A stretch of 64,000 bases of DNA from the NCBI GenBank assembly GCA_037442025.1, contig JBBIRB010000003.1:44914-108913 (forward strand), given 5' to 3'. Shown here one piece after another: positions 43,698-52,913 of this stretch (its first letter is position 1; each line of letters opens with the position of its first letter). A program made the position numbers and the translations under genes. The stretch is from UBA2287 sp037442025. Lineage in GTDB: Bacteria; Bacteroidota; Bacteroidia; Bacteroidales; Tenuifilaceae. A model generated the notes under the pieces. The model was given only the letters and a program-made list of their open reading frames with translations. It ran no database searches and was not told the origin of the DNA.

Positions 43698-45524
43698 GTG
43701 AAAAGCAGATTATTATTCCTTTTGAAGTTAACTGCCTTTTGGCTGTTCTACTTCCTATTTAACCGTCTACTATTCTTACTATATCATTTCAATAAATCGA
43801 AGGAGTTGCCATTCACTGAATGGTTTGGAGCTTTTGCAAGCGGCGTTCGAATGGACCTTTCGATGGTGGGATACGTTATTCTTTTTGTTTCGGTAATGCT
43901 TGCTGTTTTGCTTCCTTTTAGTGAAAAGATTAATCGGGTCTCCTTAGGAATTTTCAATTTTCTGCTTATAGTTGCTTTTTCAGTTATTTCTGTAGCCGAT
44001 TTGGAACTCTATAGCCATTGGGGCTTTCGAATCGATGCTACTCCGTTGTTCTATTTACAAAATCCAGCTGAAGCAGCCGCCTCGCTGCCCATTTGGTTCC
44101 AATTGCTTCTTGTGGTTCTCATCGCAATAATCTCCTCTGCTTTTATTAAGTTGTATCGATTTTTTCCAAATCAACAGGTTCTCAATTTTCCCAACGGAAG
44201 GTGGTGGAATGCACCAATTCTTTTACTAATTGCTGGCTCTTCCATTATTCCCATCAGGGGCGGATTCGATAAGGCTACCATGAATGCCGGAACGGTTTAT
44301 TTCAGCTCCAACATGTTTAGCAATCATGCTGCGCTTAATGTAGTTTGGAACTTTATGTACGGTGTGGTGAATAAAGGAAAACTGGTGCGGGTATACCCGC
44401 AGTACATGCCAGCCGCCGAAGCCAATGGGATTACAAATTATTTACTGCAGCAGACAGGCAATACAGCTGAGGTATTGAATACGGCTCGGCCAAATGTTGT
44501 TATTATACTTCTGGAAAGTTTTTCGTCCAAAATGGTTGGTTCATTGGGTGGCCCCAAGGGCGTTGTCCCCAATTTCGATAGTTTGGCAACCCAAGGGCTA
44601 TTGTTTTCCAACTTCTATTCGGCAAGCGACCGAAGCGATAAGGGTTTTGTGGCTATACTGGCAGGTTTCCCAGCGCAGTCTACCCAATCGGTAATAAAGT
44701 ATCCCATTAAAACAGCCAAACTTCCCAGCATTTCTCAGGTTTTCGATTCGTTGGGTTATAGCACTGCTTTTTATTATGGAGGTAATGCCGATTTTACCAA
44801 TATGCGCTCGTTTTTGTATGCTGCCAAAATGCAACGTATCGTTTCTCAGGATAATTTTCCGCAGGGAATCAAACGATCGGCATGGGGCGTACACGATGAG
44901 CATTTATACCAACGGTTACTAGTAGAAATGGATACAGCCAAGGGCCCTTTTTTCAAACTACTTTTTACCCTATCGGGCCACGAACCCTTTGAGGTTCCTA
45001 TGGAACCAAAATTTACCGGTAACGGAACAGAAAGTAAGTTTTTGAGTGCTGCCCACTATGCCGATCTTTGGTTGGGTTGGTTTATGCGCGAAGTTGCTAA
45101 AAGGGAGTATTACCGCAATACGCTTTTTATACTTTTGGGCGATCATGGACATACTTGGCCGGGCAAAAGTGAACTGTACGAACCTGCACGCTTCGTTACT
45201 CCTATGCTATGGCTGGGAGGCGCCCTGAAGCAAAATGGGCTGATTGAAACAGTGGGCTCGCAAACCGATTTGGCCAAAACCCTGCTAACGCAAATGAATG
45301 TAAATTCAGGCCGGTTTACTTTCTCCCGCGACCTATTATCATCCTCGGCAAAAAGTTTTGCATACTACGTTTTTAACGATGGTTTCGGGTTTGTTGAGCC
45401 CAATGGTCTATTTATATGGGACCACGTGGGTGCAAAACCCATAGTTCTCTCTTCTTCCGACACAACCGCAACTAGAGGTTTTGCCTTCTTCACCTTTTCG
45501 CATAGAATTTTTACCGAACTGTAA
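43698..45524 (+). CDS. LTA-synthase-family phosphoglycerol transferase-like protein
   Basis: 608 residues from GTG 43698. Five membrane helices (about 5-200) are followed by a sulfatase-fold domain facing the periplasm. Metal ligands: Glu in 'ILLESFSSKMVG' and 'GDHGHTWPG' near the end. The nucleophile in this family is normally Thr in a '(S)DRTDKG'-type motif; here the codon gives Ser (S313, in 'SDRSDKG'). Family members transfer phosphoglycerol or phosphoethanolamine to envelope lipids or glycans. I infer an envelope-modifying role. Confidence 0.85.
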   Translation: MKSRLLFLLKLTAFWLFYFLFNRLLFLLYHFNKSKELPFTEWFGAFASGVRMDLSMVGYVILFVSVMLAVLLPFSEKINRVSLGIFNFLLIVAFSVISVADLELYSHWGFRIDATPLFYLQNPAEAAASLPIWFQLLLVVLIAIISSAFIKLYRFFPNQQVLNFPNGRWWNAPILLLIAGSSIIPIRGGFDKATMNAGTVYFSSNMFSNHAALNVVWNFMYGVVNKGKLVRVYPQYMPAAEANGITNYLLQQTGNTAEVLNTARPNVVIILLESFSSKMVGSLGGPKGVVPNFDSLATQGLLFSNFYSASDRSDKGFVAILAGFPAQSTQSVIKYPIKTAKLPSISQVFDSLGYSTAFYYGGNADFTNMRSFLYAAKMQRIVSQDNFPQGIKRSAWGVHDEHLYQRLLVEMDTAKGPFFKLLFTLSGHEPFEVPMEPKFTGNGTESKFLSAAHYADLWLGWFMREVAKREYYRNTLFILLGDHGHTWPGKSELYEPARFVTPMLWLGGALKQNGLIETVGSQTDLAKTLLTQMNVNSGRFTFSRDLLSSSAKSFAYYVFNDGFGFVEPNGLFIWDHVGAKPIVLSSSDTTATRGFAFFTFSHRIFTEL

Positions 45525-45574
45525 ATTAAAGTGCACATTAATACTGAATTGTCAGTTATTTTAATTTTTTTAAG

Positions 45575-45582
45575 TAGGTTTG
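45575..45582 (+). promoter_or_regulatory. Predicted -7 box of the M28 peptidase gene
   Basis: TAGGTTTG fits TAnnTTTG and lies 37 bases before ATG 45620. The -33 part is weak. Confidence 0.4.
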
Positions 45583-45619
45583 TATACTTATGATTCGCTA
45601 AACCTCAAACGCTCAAAAA

Positions 45620-47392
45620 ATGAATCTAATGCTACGCATTTCAATGTTGTTGTCAATTTGTTTGGCAACATCGTGCTCCCAACCCCAGGTGGTAAATCGC
45701 GAAATTACCCAAAAGGAACTTTTTGCACATGTCGATTTGCTTGCTTCCGATTCGCTGCAGGGACGACTTCCAGGAACTCCTTTCGACAGGGTTGCGGCAA
45801 AATACATAAAGGATCAGATGGATATTTCGGGATTGAAATTGCTCGGTAAAAACGGATACCAATTTTTCGACTTTATTGCAAGGCAGGAACACGGTTCAAA
45901 TAATTATTTGACCATTGCTGGAGAAAAGCTGGTGTACGGGAAGGATTTTACCGTATTCCCCTTCTCTGGGTCCGACTCGCTTTCTGCTTCTGTTGTTTTT
46001 GTGGGATATGGTTTCAGCATGGTAAATGAAACTATAACTTGGGATGAGTACGGAACCGTGAATGTTAGTGGCCGTTGGGCGCTCGTTCTTCGGGGCGACC
46101 CCGATTCGAAAAAACCAGAGAGCCAGTTTTCGCTGAATGCCTCGGACAGAAACAAAGCCATGCTAGCCAAGGATCAGGGAGCCTCTGGCGTGCTTCTGGT
46201 TTCGGGCAACGAATACGACCCATCCGATGAGTTAATAGGTATGGGTGAAAAATCGTTCGACATTGGTATTCCAGTTATTCATATTACCCGTAGAGTGGCC
46301 GATCTTATTTTTCGAGTATCTGGTATGAACGTTAGTACAATTGAAAAGAAAATTCTTACTGCTCGCCAGCCGTCGTCGTTTGCCATTAAGTGCAATGTAA
46401 GTGGACGAACCGATGTTATTCAGCAAAAGAAAGCTACACAGAATGTAGTGGGTATGATTGAAGGTACCGACTTAAAGGATGAATATGTTGTGGTTGGAGC
46501 GCACTTCGATCACCTGGGGATGGGCGGTAAATCAACTTCTTCGAGGGTTCCCGATACGCTTGCCATTCACAACGGGGCCGACGATAATGCTTCGGGAGTT
46601 TCAGCATTACTCGAAATAGCCCAAAAAATTGCTGTCGAAAAACCTCGTAGAAGTATTGTCTTCGTTGCTTTTGGAGCCGAGGAGTTGGGTCTTTTGGGCT
46701 CAAGGTTCTTCATCGAAAACCCATTAATACCCATCGAAAGCATTGTTGCCATGGTAAATATTGATATGATAGGCCGATTGAGCGCTGAGAATAACCTGCA
46801 GGTTGGCGGAGTGAAAACTTCGCTTGAGTCAGAAACTATTCTCGATAAATTAAATGAAAATGCTGCTTTTTCCCTTTCAAAATCCGGCGAAGGATATGGA
46901 CCATCGGATCATGCGCCATTTTATGGCAAGGACATCCCCGTCTTCTTCTTCACCACGGGTCCTCATCACGACTACCATACCCCTTTCGATAAGGTAAATT
47001 TAGTCAACTTCGAAGGGATGCATCGTATTGCACTTTACATTGATACCCTTGTTTCTCATTTGGCTAATGCACCTCAAAAATTATCCTTTCAGGAGGCAGG
47101 TCCCAAATCGAGCCCAACTAGGCACGGTCGCGATTTGAGAGTTCGTTTAGGAATAATGCCCGATGTGAGTGGTGCCAATAATAACGGACTAAAAGTTTTA
47201 GCAGCTACCGAAAACAACCCTGCCCACATTGCTGGTATTAGAAAAGACGACGTAATAGTTGCAATAAATGGCTTGCCGGTTAACAATATCCACGATTACA
47301 TGTATCGGTTAAAAGGGTTGAAGCCTGGCACAACTATTTCGGTGGAGTTCATTCGAGGCGATGAACGCAAGCTGGTTCTTGTTCAATTGTAA
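45620..47392 (+). CDS. M28 aminopeptidase lipoprotein with PA and PDZ domains
   Basis: 590 residues. A lipoprotein signal ends 'ICLATSCS'. A PA-type insert at about 120-230 precedes the M28 zinc peptidase: ligands in 'GAHFDHLGMGG', 'GADDNASGV', 'FGAEELGLLGS', 'VNIDMIGRL' and 'SDHAPFY', all present. The last 90 residues form a PDZ domain ('GIMPDVSG...PAHIAGIRKDDVIVAINGLPV'). It should digest peptides from the N-terminus in the periplasm or at the surface. The next gene starts 17 bases later. Confidence 0.95.
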   Translation: MNLMLRISMLLSICLATSCSQPQVVNREITQKELFAHVDLLASDSLQGRLPGTPFDRVAAKYIKDQMDISGLKLLGKNGYQFFDFIARQEHGSNNYLTIAGEKLVYGKDFTVFPFSGSDSLSASVVFVGYGFSMVNETITWDEYGTVNVSGRWALVLRGDPDSKKPESQFSLNASDRNKAMLAKDQGASGVLLVSGNEYDPSDELIGMGEKSFDIGIPVIHITRRVADLIFRVSGMNVSTIEKKILTARQPSSFAIKCNVSGRTDVIQQKKATQNVVGMIEGTDLKDEYVVVGAHFDHLGMGGKSTSSRVPDTLAIHNGADDNASGVSALLEIAQKIAVEKPRRSIVFVAFGAEELGLLGSRFFIENPLIPIESIVAMVNIDMIGRLSAENNLQVGGVKTSLESETILDKLNENAAFSLSKSGEGYGPSDHAPFYGKDIPVFFFTTGPHHDYHTPFDKVNLVNFEGMHRIALYIDTLVSHLANAPQKLSFQEAGPKSSPTRHGRDLRVRLGIMPDVSGANNNGLKVLAATENNPAHIAGIRKDDVIVAINGLPVNNIHDYMYRLKGLKPGTTISVEFIRGDERKLVLVQL

Positions 47393-47408
47393 ACCATTAA
47401 ATTATTAT

Positions 47409-48251
47409 ATGAGAAAAGTAACCCTTTTTTGGATATTTGCGTTTGTTATTACGGCTTTTGCCGTAGTGTACCAACGACAAACTGGGCCTACCTATCCCAG
47501 GAAGGTTCATGTTCAGTTCGACGATACTACGCTGGTTAAACTCAAATTGCCCCGAAGTGCTGAGTGCAATGCCGCAGTTGATATCGTTTTGCCCAAACTT
47601 TCGCTCGAGTGGAATGGGTACATTTACTATCGCCGCTTCCCTACCAACGACGAATGGTCGGTGATGCCCTTCCTGCTTAACGAAAACGATGAAATGGTTG
47701 CCTCATTACCATCCGATCTGCCTCCGGCAGCCAAGTTGGAGTACTATTTGGAATTCGATAAATCCTTTACCGATGTTTCGTTTGCTGTAGCAAAGGATGC
47801 CCCATTGATTATTCGATTTAAAGGGGCAGTGCCATCGTGGGCTCTCATGCCGCATATTGTTCTTATGTTTATTGCAATGCTTTTCAGCAATTTGGTCGGA
47901 ATTATGGCATTATTCAAAAGTCCCCGATTCCGATTCTACGGAATGCTTACTTTTATATTACTGCTAGTGGGCGGACTAATATTTGGTCCTGTTGTTCAGT
48001 ATTACGCTTTTGGACAGGCCTGGACAGGGTTCCCTGTTGGGGCCGATTTAACTGATAACAAAACCCTTATCGCATTTCTGTTCTGGCTGGTTGCTGTAAT
48101 TGCCAATTGGAAAAAGGAGAGACCCTGGCTTTCGGTTTTTGCAGCGTTAGTTACTTTGGTTGTATATCTTATTCCGCATAGTATGCGAGGCTCTCAGTTC
48201 GATTATGAAACCGGCAAGGTTATAACCGGAATGGTTATGCCTATTTTATAG
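47409..48251 (+). CDS. Conserved membrane protein of unknown function
   Basis: 280 residues from ATG 47409; the longer frame from 47361 would overlap the M28 gene. One N-terminal membrane helix (about 5-20), a periplasmic beta-rich domain (30-150), then four C-terminal helices (about 155-280). I do not recognise a named family. It lies 17 bases after the M28 gene and shares its terminator, so the two are probably co-expressed. Confidence 0.75.
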   Translation: MRKVTLFWIFAFVITAFAVVYQRQTGPTYPRKVHVQFDDTTLVKLKLPRSAECNAAVDIVLPKLSLEWNGYIYYRRFPTNDEWSVMPFLLNENDEMVASLPSDLPPAAKLEYYLEFDKSFTDVSFAVAKDAPLIIRFKGAVPSWALMPHIVLMFIAMLFSNLVGIMALFKSPRFRFYGMLTFILLLVGGLIFGPVVQYYAFGQAWTGFPVGADLTDNKTLIAFLFWLVAVIANWKKERPWLSVFAALVTLVVYLIPHSMRGSQFDYETGKVITGMVMPIL

Positions 48252-48266
48252 ATAGAAATTTTACTA

Positions 48267-48307
48267 CAACAAAAAGAGGCTGGTTTGATATCAGCCTCTT
48301 TTTGTTG
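48267..48307. terminator. Bidirectional terminator between the membrane-protein gene and pepD
   Basis: CAACAAAAAGAGGCTG (48267-48282) and CAGCCTCTTTTTGTTG (48292-48307) form a perfect 16-bp stem with a 9-base loop, rich in A/T at the foot on both sides. Confidence 0.85.
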
Positions 48308-48309
48308 GG

Positions 48310-49767
48310 TTACTTAACCGCTTTTAGCACATCGAGCAGCAGTTTCCAAAACTTCTCGGTGCTTTCAATATTCAAGCGTTCGTCGGGCGAGTGTGCACCC
48401 TTAATGGTTGGACCAAACGAAATCATATCGAGGTAAGGATACTTTTCTAGGAATAAACCGCACTCCAAACCCGCATGGATGGCTCGTACTATGGGTTCGG
48501 TTCCGAAGAGGGTTTTATACGAATTGCGTGTAATTCGTAAAATTTCCGAGTTGGTGTTTGGAGCCCATCCTGGGTAACCTTCTGAGTGTACAACGCTGGC
48601 ATTTGCGAGCCGGAATACACTTTCGACCATGCTGGCAACATCGGTTTTCGACGAATCGATAGCGCTACGCTGGCTGGTTGTAACCAGAATCTGATTGTCC
48701 TGTATGAACTTAACCGATGCCAAATTGGTCGACGTTTCTACCAGCCCAGGCATTTGCCGGCTCATGGCAATTACTCCGTGTGGGCAGGCATACAGCGCGT
48801 TGAGGAGGTCGTATTGAGTGGTTTCGTTAATAACCCATTCGGGTAATTGGGCGGTTTCCAATTCAATTTTCAGGTTGGGCTCAGTAGCGGCAAGTTCGAA
48901 CCGGATTTCGTATTTGAGTTGCTGAAACATTTGCTGCATGCTTTGGGCATCCTCCTGATGAATTACAAAGTGCGCAAAAGCCTCCCGCGGTATGGCATTG
49001 CGAAGGTTTCCACCATCGATATTTGCCAAGCGAAGATCGAATTTATTAGTTCCTTTCCACAGGAAACGGTTGATGATTTTTAGCGAATTTCCTAAGCCTT
49101 TGTCAATATCATCGCCACTATGCCCGCCCTTAAGGCCCGTTACAGATATTTTAAAAGCCATTGAACTGGTGGGTACCTTCTCGTTTTCGTAGCTGAAGGT
49201 GGCAACCGTATCGATTCCCCCTGCGCAACCAATAAAAAGTTCGCCCTCATCTTCCGAGTCGAGATTGAGTAATATTTTCGAGCTGAAGAACCCCGGCTTC
49301 ATTTCGAAAGCACCGGTTAGTCCGGTTTCTTCATCAACTGTAAAGAGGCACTCTAGCGGCCCATGCTCAATGCTACTCGAAGCTAGTATGGCCAATTGGG
49401 CGGCAATGCCAATGCCGTCGTCGGCACCAAGCGTTGTTCCTTTTGCTTTTACCCAACCATTTTCAACGTATGCTTGAATTGGGTCGGTATTGAAATCGTG
49501 CTGTACATCGCTATTCTTCTCGCAAACCATATCGACATGGCTTTGAAGTACAACAGCTGGGGCTTTTTCGTACCCCTTGGTGGCCGGTTTCGAAATTATA
49601 ACATTGCCTGCTTCATCGCAGCGGGTTTCGAGGTTGTGCTTCTTGCCGAACTCGAGTAAATAGGCAATGATTTTTTCTTCCCTTTTTGAAGGACGAGGTA
49701 TGGTAAGAATTTCTTCAAAATATTTCCAAACCTCAGTAGGTTTAAGGCTTTTAATATGCATTTTCAT
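48310..49767 (-). CDS. pepD: Aminoacyl-histidine dipeptidase (M20 family)
   Basis: 485 residues, the usual length of PepD. Cytosolic dipeptidase with two zinc ions: 'VVLQSHVDMVCEKN' (His and Asp ligands), 'TLGADDGIG' (bridging Asp), 'LFTVDEETGLTGA' (catalytic Glu and ligand). 'GLKGGHSGDDI' marks the lid domain. It starts at ATG 49767, or 49761 two codons later. It stands alone on its strand, with the terminator at 48267-48307 at its end. Confidence 0.96.
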   Translation of the reverse strand: MKMHIKSLKPTEVWKYFEEILTIPRPSKREEKIIAYLLEFGKKHNLETRCDEAGNVIISKPATKGYEKAPAVVLQSHVDMVCEKNSDVQHDFNTDPIQAYVENGWVKAKGTTLGADDGIGIAAQLAILASSSIEHGPLECLFTVDEETGLTGAFEMKPGFFSSKILLNLDSEDEGELFIGCAGGIDTVATFSYENEKVPTSSMAFKISVTGLKGGHSGDDIDKGLGNSLKIINRFLWKGTNKFDLRLANIDGGNLRNAIPREAFAHFVIHQEDAQSMQQMFQQLKYEIRFELAATEPNLKIELETAQLPEWVINETTQYDLLNALYACPHGVIAMSRQMPGLVETSTNLASVKFIQDNQILVTTSQRSAIDSSKTDVASMVESVFRLANASVVHSEGYPGWAPNTNSEILRITRNSYKTLFGTEPIVRAIHAGLECGLFLEKYPYLDMISFGPTIKGAHSPDERLNIESTEKFWKLLLDVLKAVK

Positions 49768-49900
49768 TTTTTTAACTTGGTAAACTTAGCTCATTACGCT
49801 GAAAGTGCATCATTTTATACTAATTAATTCGAGTTGTTTTACGACATATTTGAAGTAGAATGTATTGAATTACAGCCCCGGCGTTTTAAATGTGGTTTTT

Positions 49901-49932
49901 TATGGTTTTTATTCTTTTAAGTAATATTTTTG
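49901..49932 (+). promoter_or_regulatory. Predicted promoter of cysQ
   Basis: TATG at 49901-49904 (3 of 4 bases), 20 bases, then TATTTTTG at 49925-49932. ATG 49975 is about 42 bases after the -7 box. Confidence 0.5.
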
Positions 49933-49974
49933 CGTAGATTTTTAAAAACTATATAGAAAAACCTTATAAAAACC

Positions 49975-50802
49975 ATGATTGAGCAAGAAGCGCTTATTGG
50001 CCTGCTCGATGTAGCCATTAATGCATCGGTTAGGGCCGGTAAACTGATAATGGATGTGTATAACTCCGAAGATTTTCAAGTAAACCTAAAGTCCGATTCC
50101 ACTCCTTTAACTCTGGCCGACAGGAAGGCTCATCAGGAAATTAAGGATGCTCTAATTAAAACCCGTATTCCTGTTTTAAGCGAGGAGGGCCGAAGCATAC
50201 TGTATGAGGAACGTAAAGATTGGGAGTTCTTTTGGATGGTCGATCCTTTGGATGGCACCAAAGAATTTATTAAAAGGAATGGTGAGTTTACCGTTAATAT
50301 TGCTCTCATATGTAATGGTTACCCCGATTTAGGTGTTGTTTATGTACCGGTACACGGAGTTCTGTATTTAGCATTGAAAAATTTTGGTGCATTCAAGGTA
50401 TCCAATATTGTACCTTGCACAGATTGCAATTTTAATACATTTGACCTTTGCAGTATGGGTCAAAAATTACCATTGCAGCCAAAACCCGAAAGGTATACTG
50501 TAGTTTCGAGCCGTTCGCACCCATCGGCTGAAACCCAGGAGTATATCGATAATTTACGGGAAAAATATGGAGATATTGATGTAATACCCAGGGGTTCATC
50601 CGTGAAAATTTGCATGGTAGCCGAGGGGAATGCAAATATTTACCCCCGTTTTGGAAAAACTACCGAGTGGGATACTGCAGCGGGTCAGGCTGTAGCCGAA
50701 ATTTCTGGATGCAGAGTGCTGGCAACAGATACCTGTAAGCGAATGATTTACAATAAGGAAGACCTCGCAAATCCCTGGTTCATTGTTGAACGGGTGGATT
50801 AA
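49975..50802 (+). CDS. cysQ: 3'(2'),5'-bisphosphate nucleotidase CysQ
   Basis: 275 residues, inositol-monophosphatase fold. Cleaves 3'-phosphoadenosine 5'-phosphate (PAP) to AMP and phosphate and protects sulfur metabolism. Metal residues: 'PLTLADRKAHQEI', E in 'VLSEEG', 'WMVDPLDGTKEFIKRNGEF' (the DxDGT box), and 'TTEWDTAAGQAV' near the end. A single gene with its own predicted promoter; no sulfate genes lie near. The last residues overlap nothing. Confidence 0.95.
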   Translation: MIEQEALIGLLDVAINASVRAGKLIMDVYNSEDFQVNLKSDSTPLTLADRKAHQEIKDALIKTRIPVLSEEGRSILYEERKDWEFFWMVDPLDGTKEFIKRNGEFTVNIALICNGYPDLGVVYVPVHGVLYLALKNFGAFKVSNIVPCTDCNFNTFDLCSMGQKLPLQPKPERYTVVSSRSHPSAETQEYIDNLREKYGDIDVIPRGSSVKICMVAEGNANIYPRFGKTTEWDTAAGQAVAEISGCRVLATDTCKRMIYNKEDLANPWFIVERVD

Positions 50803-50837
50803 TTGCCCTATGAAAGGCAAATAAATACCAGAAATTA

Positions 50838-52073
50838 CTAATTTTTCTTTCTAATAATTATTGCAAAGGCAGTTAGCATAAGCATAACGCAAAGCGACCA
50901 GCAAAGCCCTCTGAGATTTTCCCAGCGCGCCCTAAACCCATTCAATTGCTTAGCAAGCATGTTTCCCTCGAAGTACTTTGGTTCGGGAAAATCGTTGTAG
51001 TGCCATTTGCCAATTATGTTGCCGTTGTAAAGAAGCATTAAGCCCGGATTTGCCCTGATTACAGTTTTTATCATTACTTCATCGGCGGTTAGAATAGGGT
51101 AGGCAGCGCCAGTACGACTAATAAACTTGTCTATTTCATCGTGGTTTGAGGCTGTAACCAATGCAAATCCAAAGCCCTGCTCCTTGGCTTTAAAAAAGAG
51201 AGGGTTCAAATCTTCAGTTGCGTTAGCATTTGCTTTATCTATTGGGTGCGAAAAAACCAAGAGGAAGTAACCATTGTAAAAGATTATACTGTCGGTAACA
51301 ACTATGTCAATACTGTTCGACAGGTTAAAGTCCTTAATGGGAGGACGAAAACCTTCTTTAATAAGAACAGATTTGCTATCAACAAACTTCCATGTTGAAT
51401 CTTGCCATGGGAAGTTATGCTCATTAAACTCCTTAACTACCCCATCCTTTTCGTAGTAGAGGGTAGTTTGGTACTCGTCAGCAGGGGCTCCCGCCGGGGT
51501 GCTCATGGCTTCAGGAATGTTGGTGCCAATGCAGTATGGCCTGAAGTCCATCATGGGTAAATGGTTGTAACCGTGGTACGAAGGTAGTAAGGCAACAATA
51601 AGAAGAAAAAATGCTATTAGATGCTCACCCATCCTGGTTGTGGCTGCAGTAAAGTTTTTCCTTTGTGAAAGCAGAAGCCATGAAGCAAGGAATAGCGGAA
51701 TATTTTTGAAAAAGGTTTCCCAATTCGAAAGTTTTATGGCATCGCCAAAGCAACCACAGTCGGTTACTGGGTTAAGTAAAGCAATAACAAAAGTTAGCGG
51801 TGTAAAAACCGACATGAATAGGAATGCACCCCATGTAGCGGTATGCTTTTTAACTCCAAATAGAAGGAGCAAGCCAATTAAGAGTTCGGCAGCACAAAGT
51901 GCTACTGAAAACCAAAGTGCAAAGGGTTCGAAAAATTTCAGATTGAATGCTGTAAAGTAGTCGTTAAGCTTGTAGGTAAAGCCCAGAGGGTCGATTCCTT
52001 TAACAAATCCCGAAAATATGAAAAGGAATGCCAGTAAGTAGCGCGAAAGGATGGTTAGGGCTCTGGTAATCAT
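50838..52073 (-). CDS. DoxX/MauE-type membrane protein with thioredoxin-like tail (BT_3928 type)
   Basis: 411 residues. The first 140 residues are a four-helix DoxX/MauE domain: 'YLLAFLFIFSGFVKGIDPLGF' and 'DCGCFGDAI' (a cysteine pair) near 103-111. A further helix follows at about 150, then a periplasmic part and a last helix near the C-terminus. The section at about 270-360 resembles a thioredoxin or AhpC fold ('PGLMLLYNGNIIGKWHYND') but lacks a CxxC. It is 9 bases downstream of tmk. Confidence 0.82.
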   Translation of the reverse strand: MITRALTILSRYLLAFLFIFSGFVKGIDPLGFTYKLNDYFTAFNLKFFEPFALWFSVALCAAELLIGLLLLFGVKKHTATWGAFLFMSVFTPLTFVIALLNPVTDCGCFGDAIKLSNWETFFKNIPLFLASWLLLSQRKNFTAATTRMGEHLIAFFLLIVALLPSYHGYNHLPMMDFRPYCIGTNIPEAMSTPAGAPADEYQTTLYYEKDGVVKEFNEHNFPWQDSTWKFVDSKSVLIKEGFRPPIKDFNLSNSIDIVVTDSIIFYNGYFLLVFSHPIDKANANATEDLNPLFFKAKEQGFGFALVTASNHDEIDKFISRTGAAYPILTADEVMIKTVIRANPGLMLLYNGNIIGKWHYNDFPEPKYFEGNMLAKQLNGFRARWENLRGLCWSLCVMLMLTAFAIIIRKKN

Positions 52074-52082
52074 ATCGTTTAA

Positions 52083-52769
52083 TTAAATGTTAGTATGCTT
52101 TTTTAAAGAATCGAGAACTCGTTCAAAAATATTTTGTGCTTCATCCATCTCTCCCTTTGCATTGCTGCAAGGCACAACAACAAAACTGGAGTCGAGGCTC
52201 TGCTGTTTAAGGTAAACTTCTCGAACCTTTTCCTGAAAAAGCAAACTTGCTTCGTGAATATCTTGTTGTCCCTGTAAGTAGGTTCGGTCGCTCCCTTCGC
52301 GATGCTTAGTTAGTTTAGCAACTGTAAACTGAAAAGGAACATCTAAGAAAATGCTGACATTGGGTTTGGGTATTCCAAAGTAGTTGAACTCCAGGTCGAA
52401 TATCCAGTTTCTCAACTTTAATTTTTCAGTTTCGCTATTCAACTTTGCGCACTGAAAGGCTATGTTTGAGTATACGTAACGATCGAGTATTACCGTTTTC
52501 CCTTGGTTTAACCAGCTATTTAGAATACTAGCTGCATCTTTTCTGTCGCCTGCATACAGCAAAGCTACAACGTAAGGATCGACCGACGAAAGATCGCCAA
52601 GTTCGCCGCGCAAGAAACGGGCTATGAGTTCGCCAAAAAAGGGGGAATCGGTTCGGGGAAAATGCAGCGATTCGTATAGGATGCCTTTTTGGGCCAAGTA
52701 CGTGCCTAACTTCTCAATTTGTGTCGATTTGCCGGCTCCATCGAGCCCCTCAATAACAATAAATGACAT
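52083..52769 (-). CDS. tmk: Thymidylate kinase
   Basis: About 228 residues. Phosphorylates dTMP to dTDP in the cytosol. P-loop 'IEGLDGAGKSTQIEKL' at the N-terminus, 'DRYVYSNIAFQ' (the DRY/H motif) and a LID segment near 'REGSDRTYLQGQQ'. ATG 52769 (MSFIVIEG) gives the standard start; the frame extends to 52793 without similarity. It heads a two-gene unit with the DoxX-type gene and is divergent from folP. Confidence 0.94.
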   Translation of the reverse strand: MSFIVIEGLDGAGKSTQIEKLGTYLAQKGILYESLHFPRTDSPFFGELIARFLRGELGDLSSVDPYVVALLYAGDRKDAASILNSWLNQGKTVILDRYVYSNIAFQCAKLNSETEKLKLRNWIFDLEFNYFGIPKPNVSIFLDVPFQFTVAKLTKHREGSDRTYLQGQQDIHEASLLFQEKVREVYLKQQSLDSSFVVVPCSNAKGEMDEAQNIFERVLDSLKKHTNI

Positions 52770-52797
52770 GAAGCATGAATGTATTTTGTACAACTTT

Positions 52798-52805
52798 CAA
52801 AAATA
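52798..52805 (-). promoter_or_regulatory. Predicted -7 box of tmk
   Basis: TATTTTTG on the minus strand, 29 bases before the tmk ATG 52769. No exact -33. Confidence 0.4.
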
Positions 52806-52913
52806 TTGAAAAAAATCGATAATTTCATGCTGTTTCGAGTTCAGCTAATTCTTCGTGTTTTTTTCTATTCAATTGTTTACTAATTTTAGCACTCAATTGT
52901 AAAGTCAAATTGA

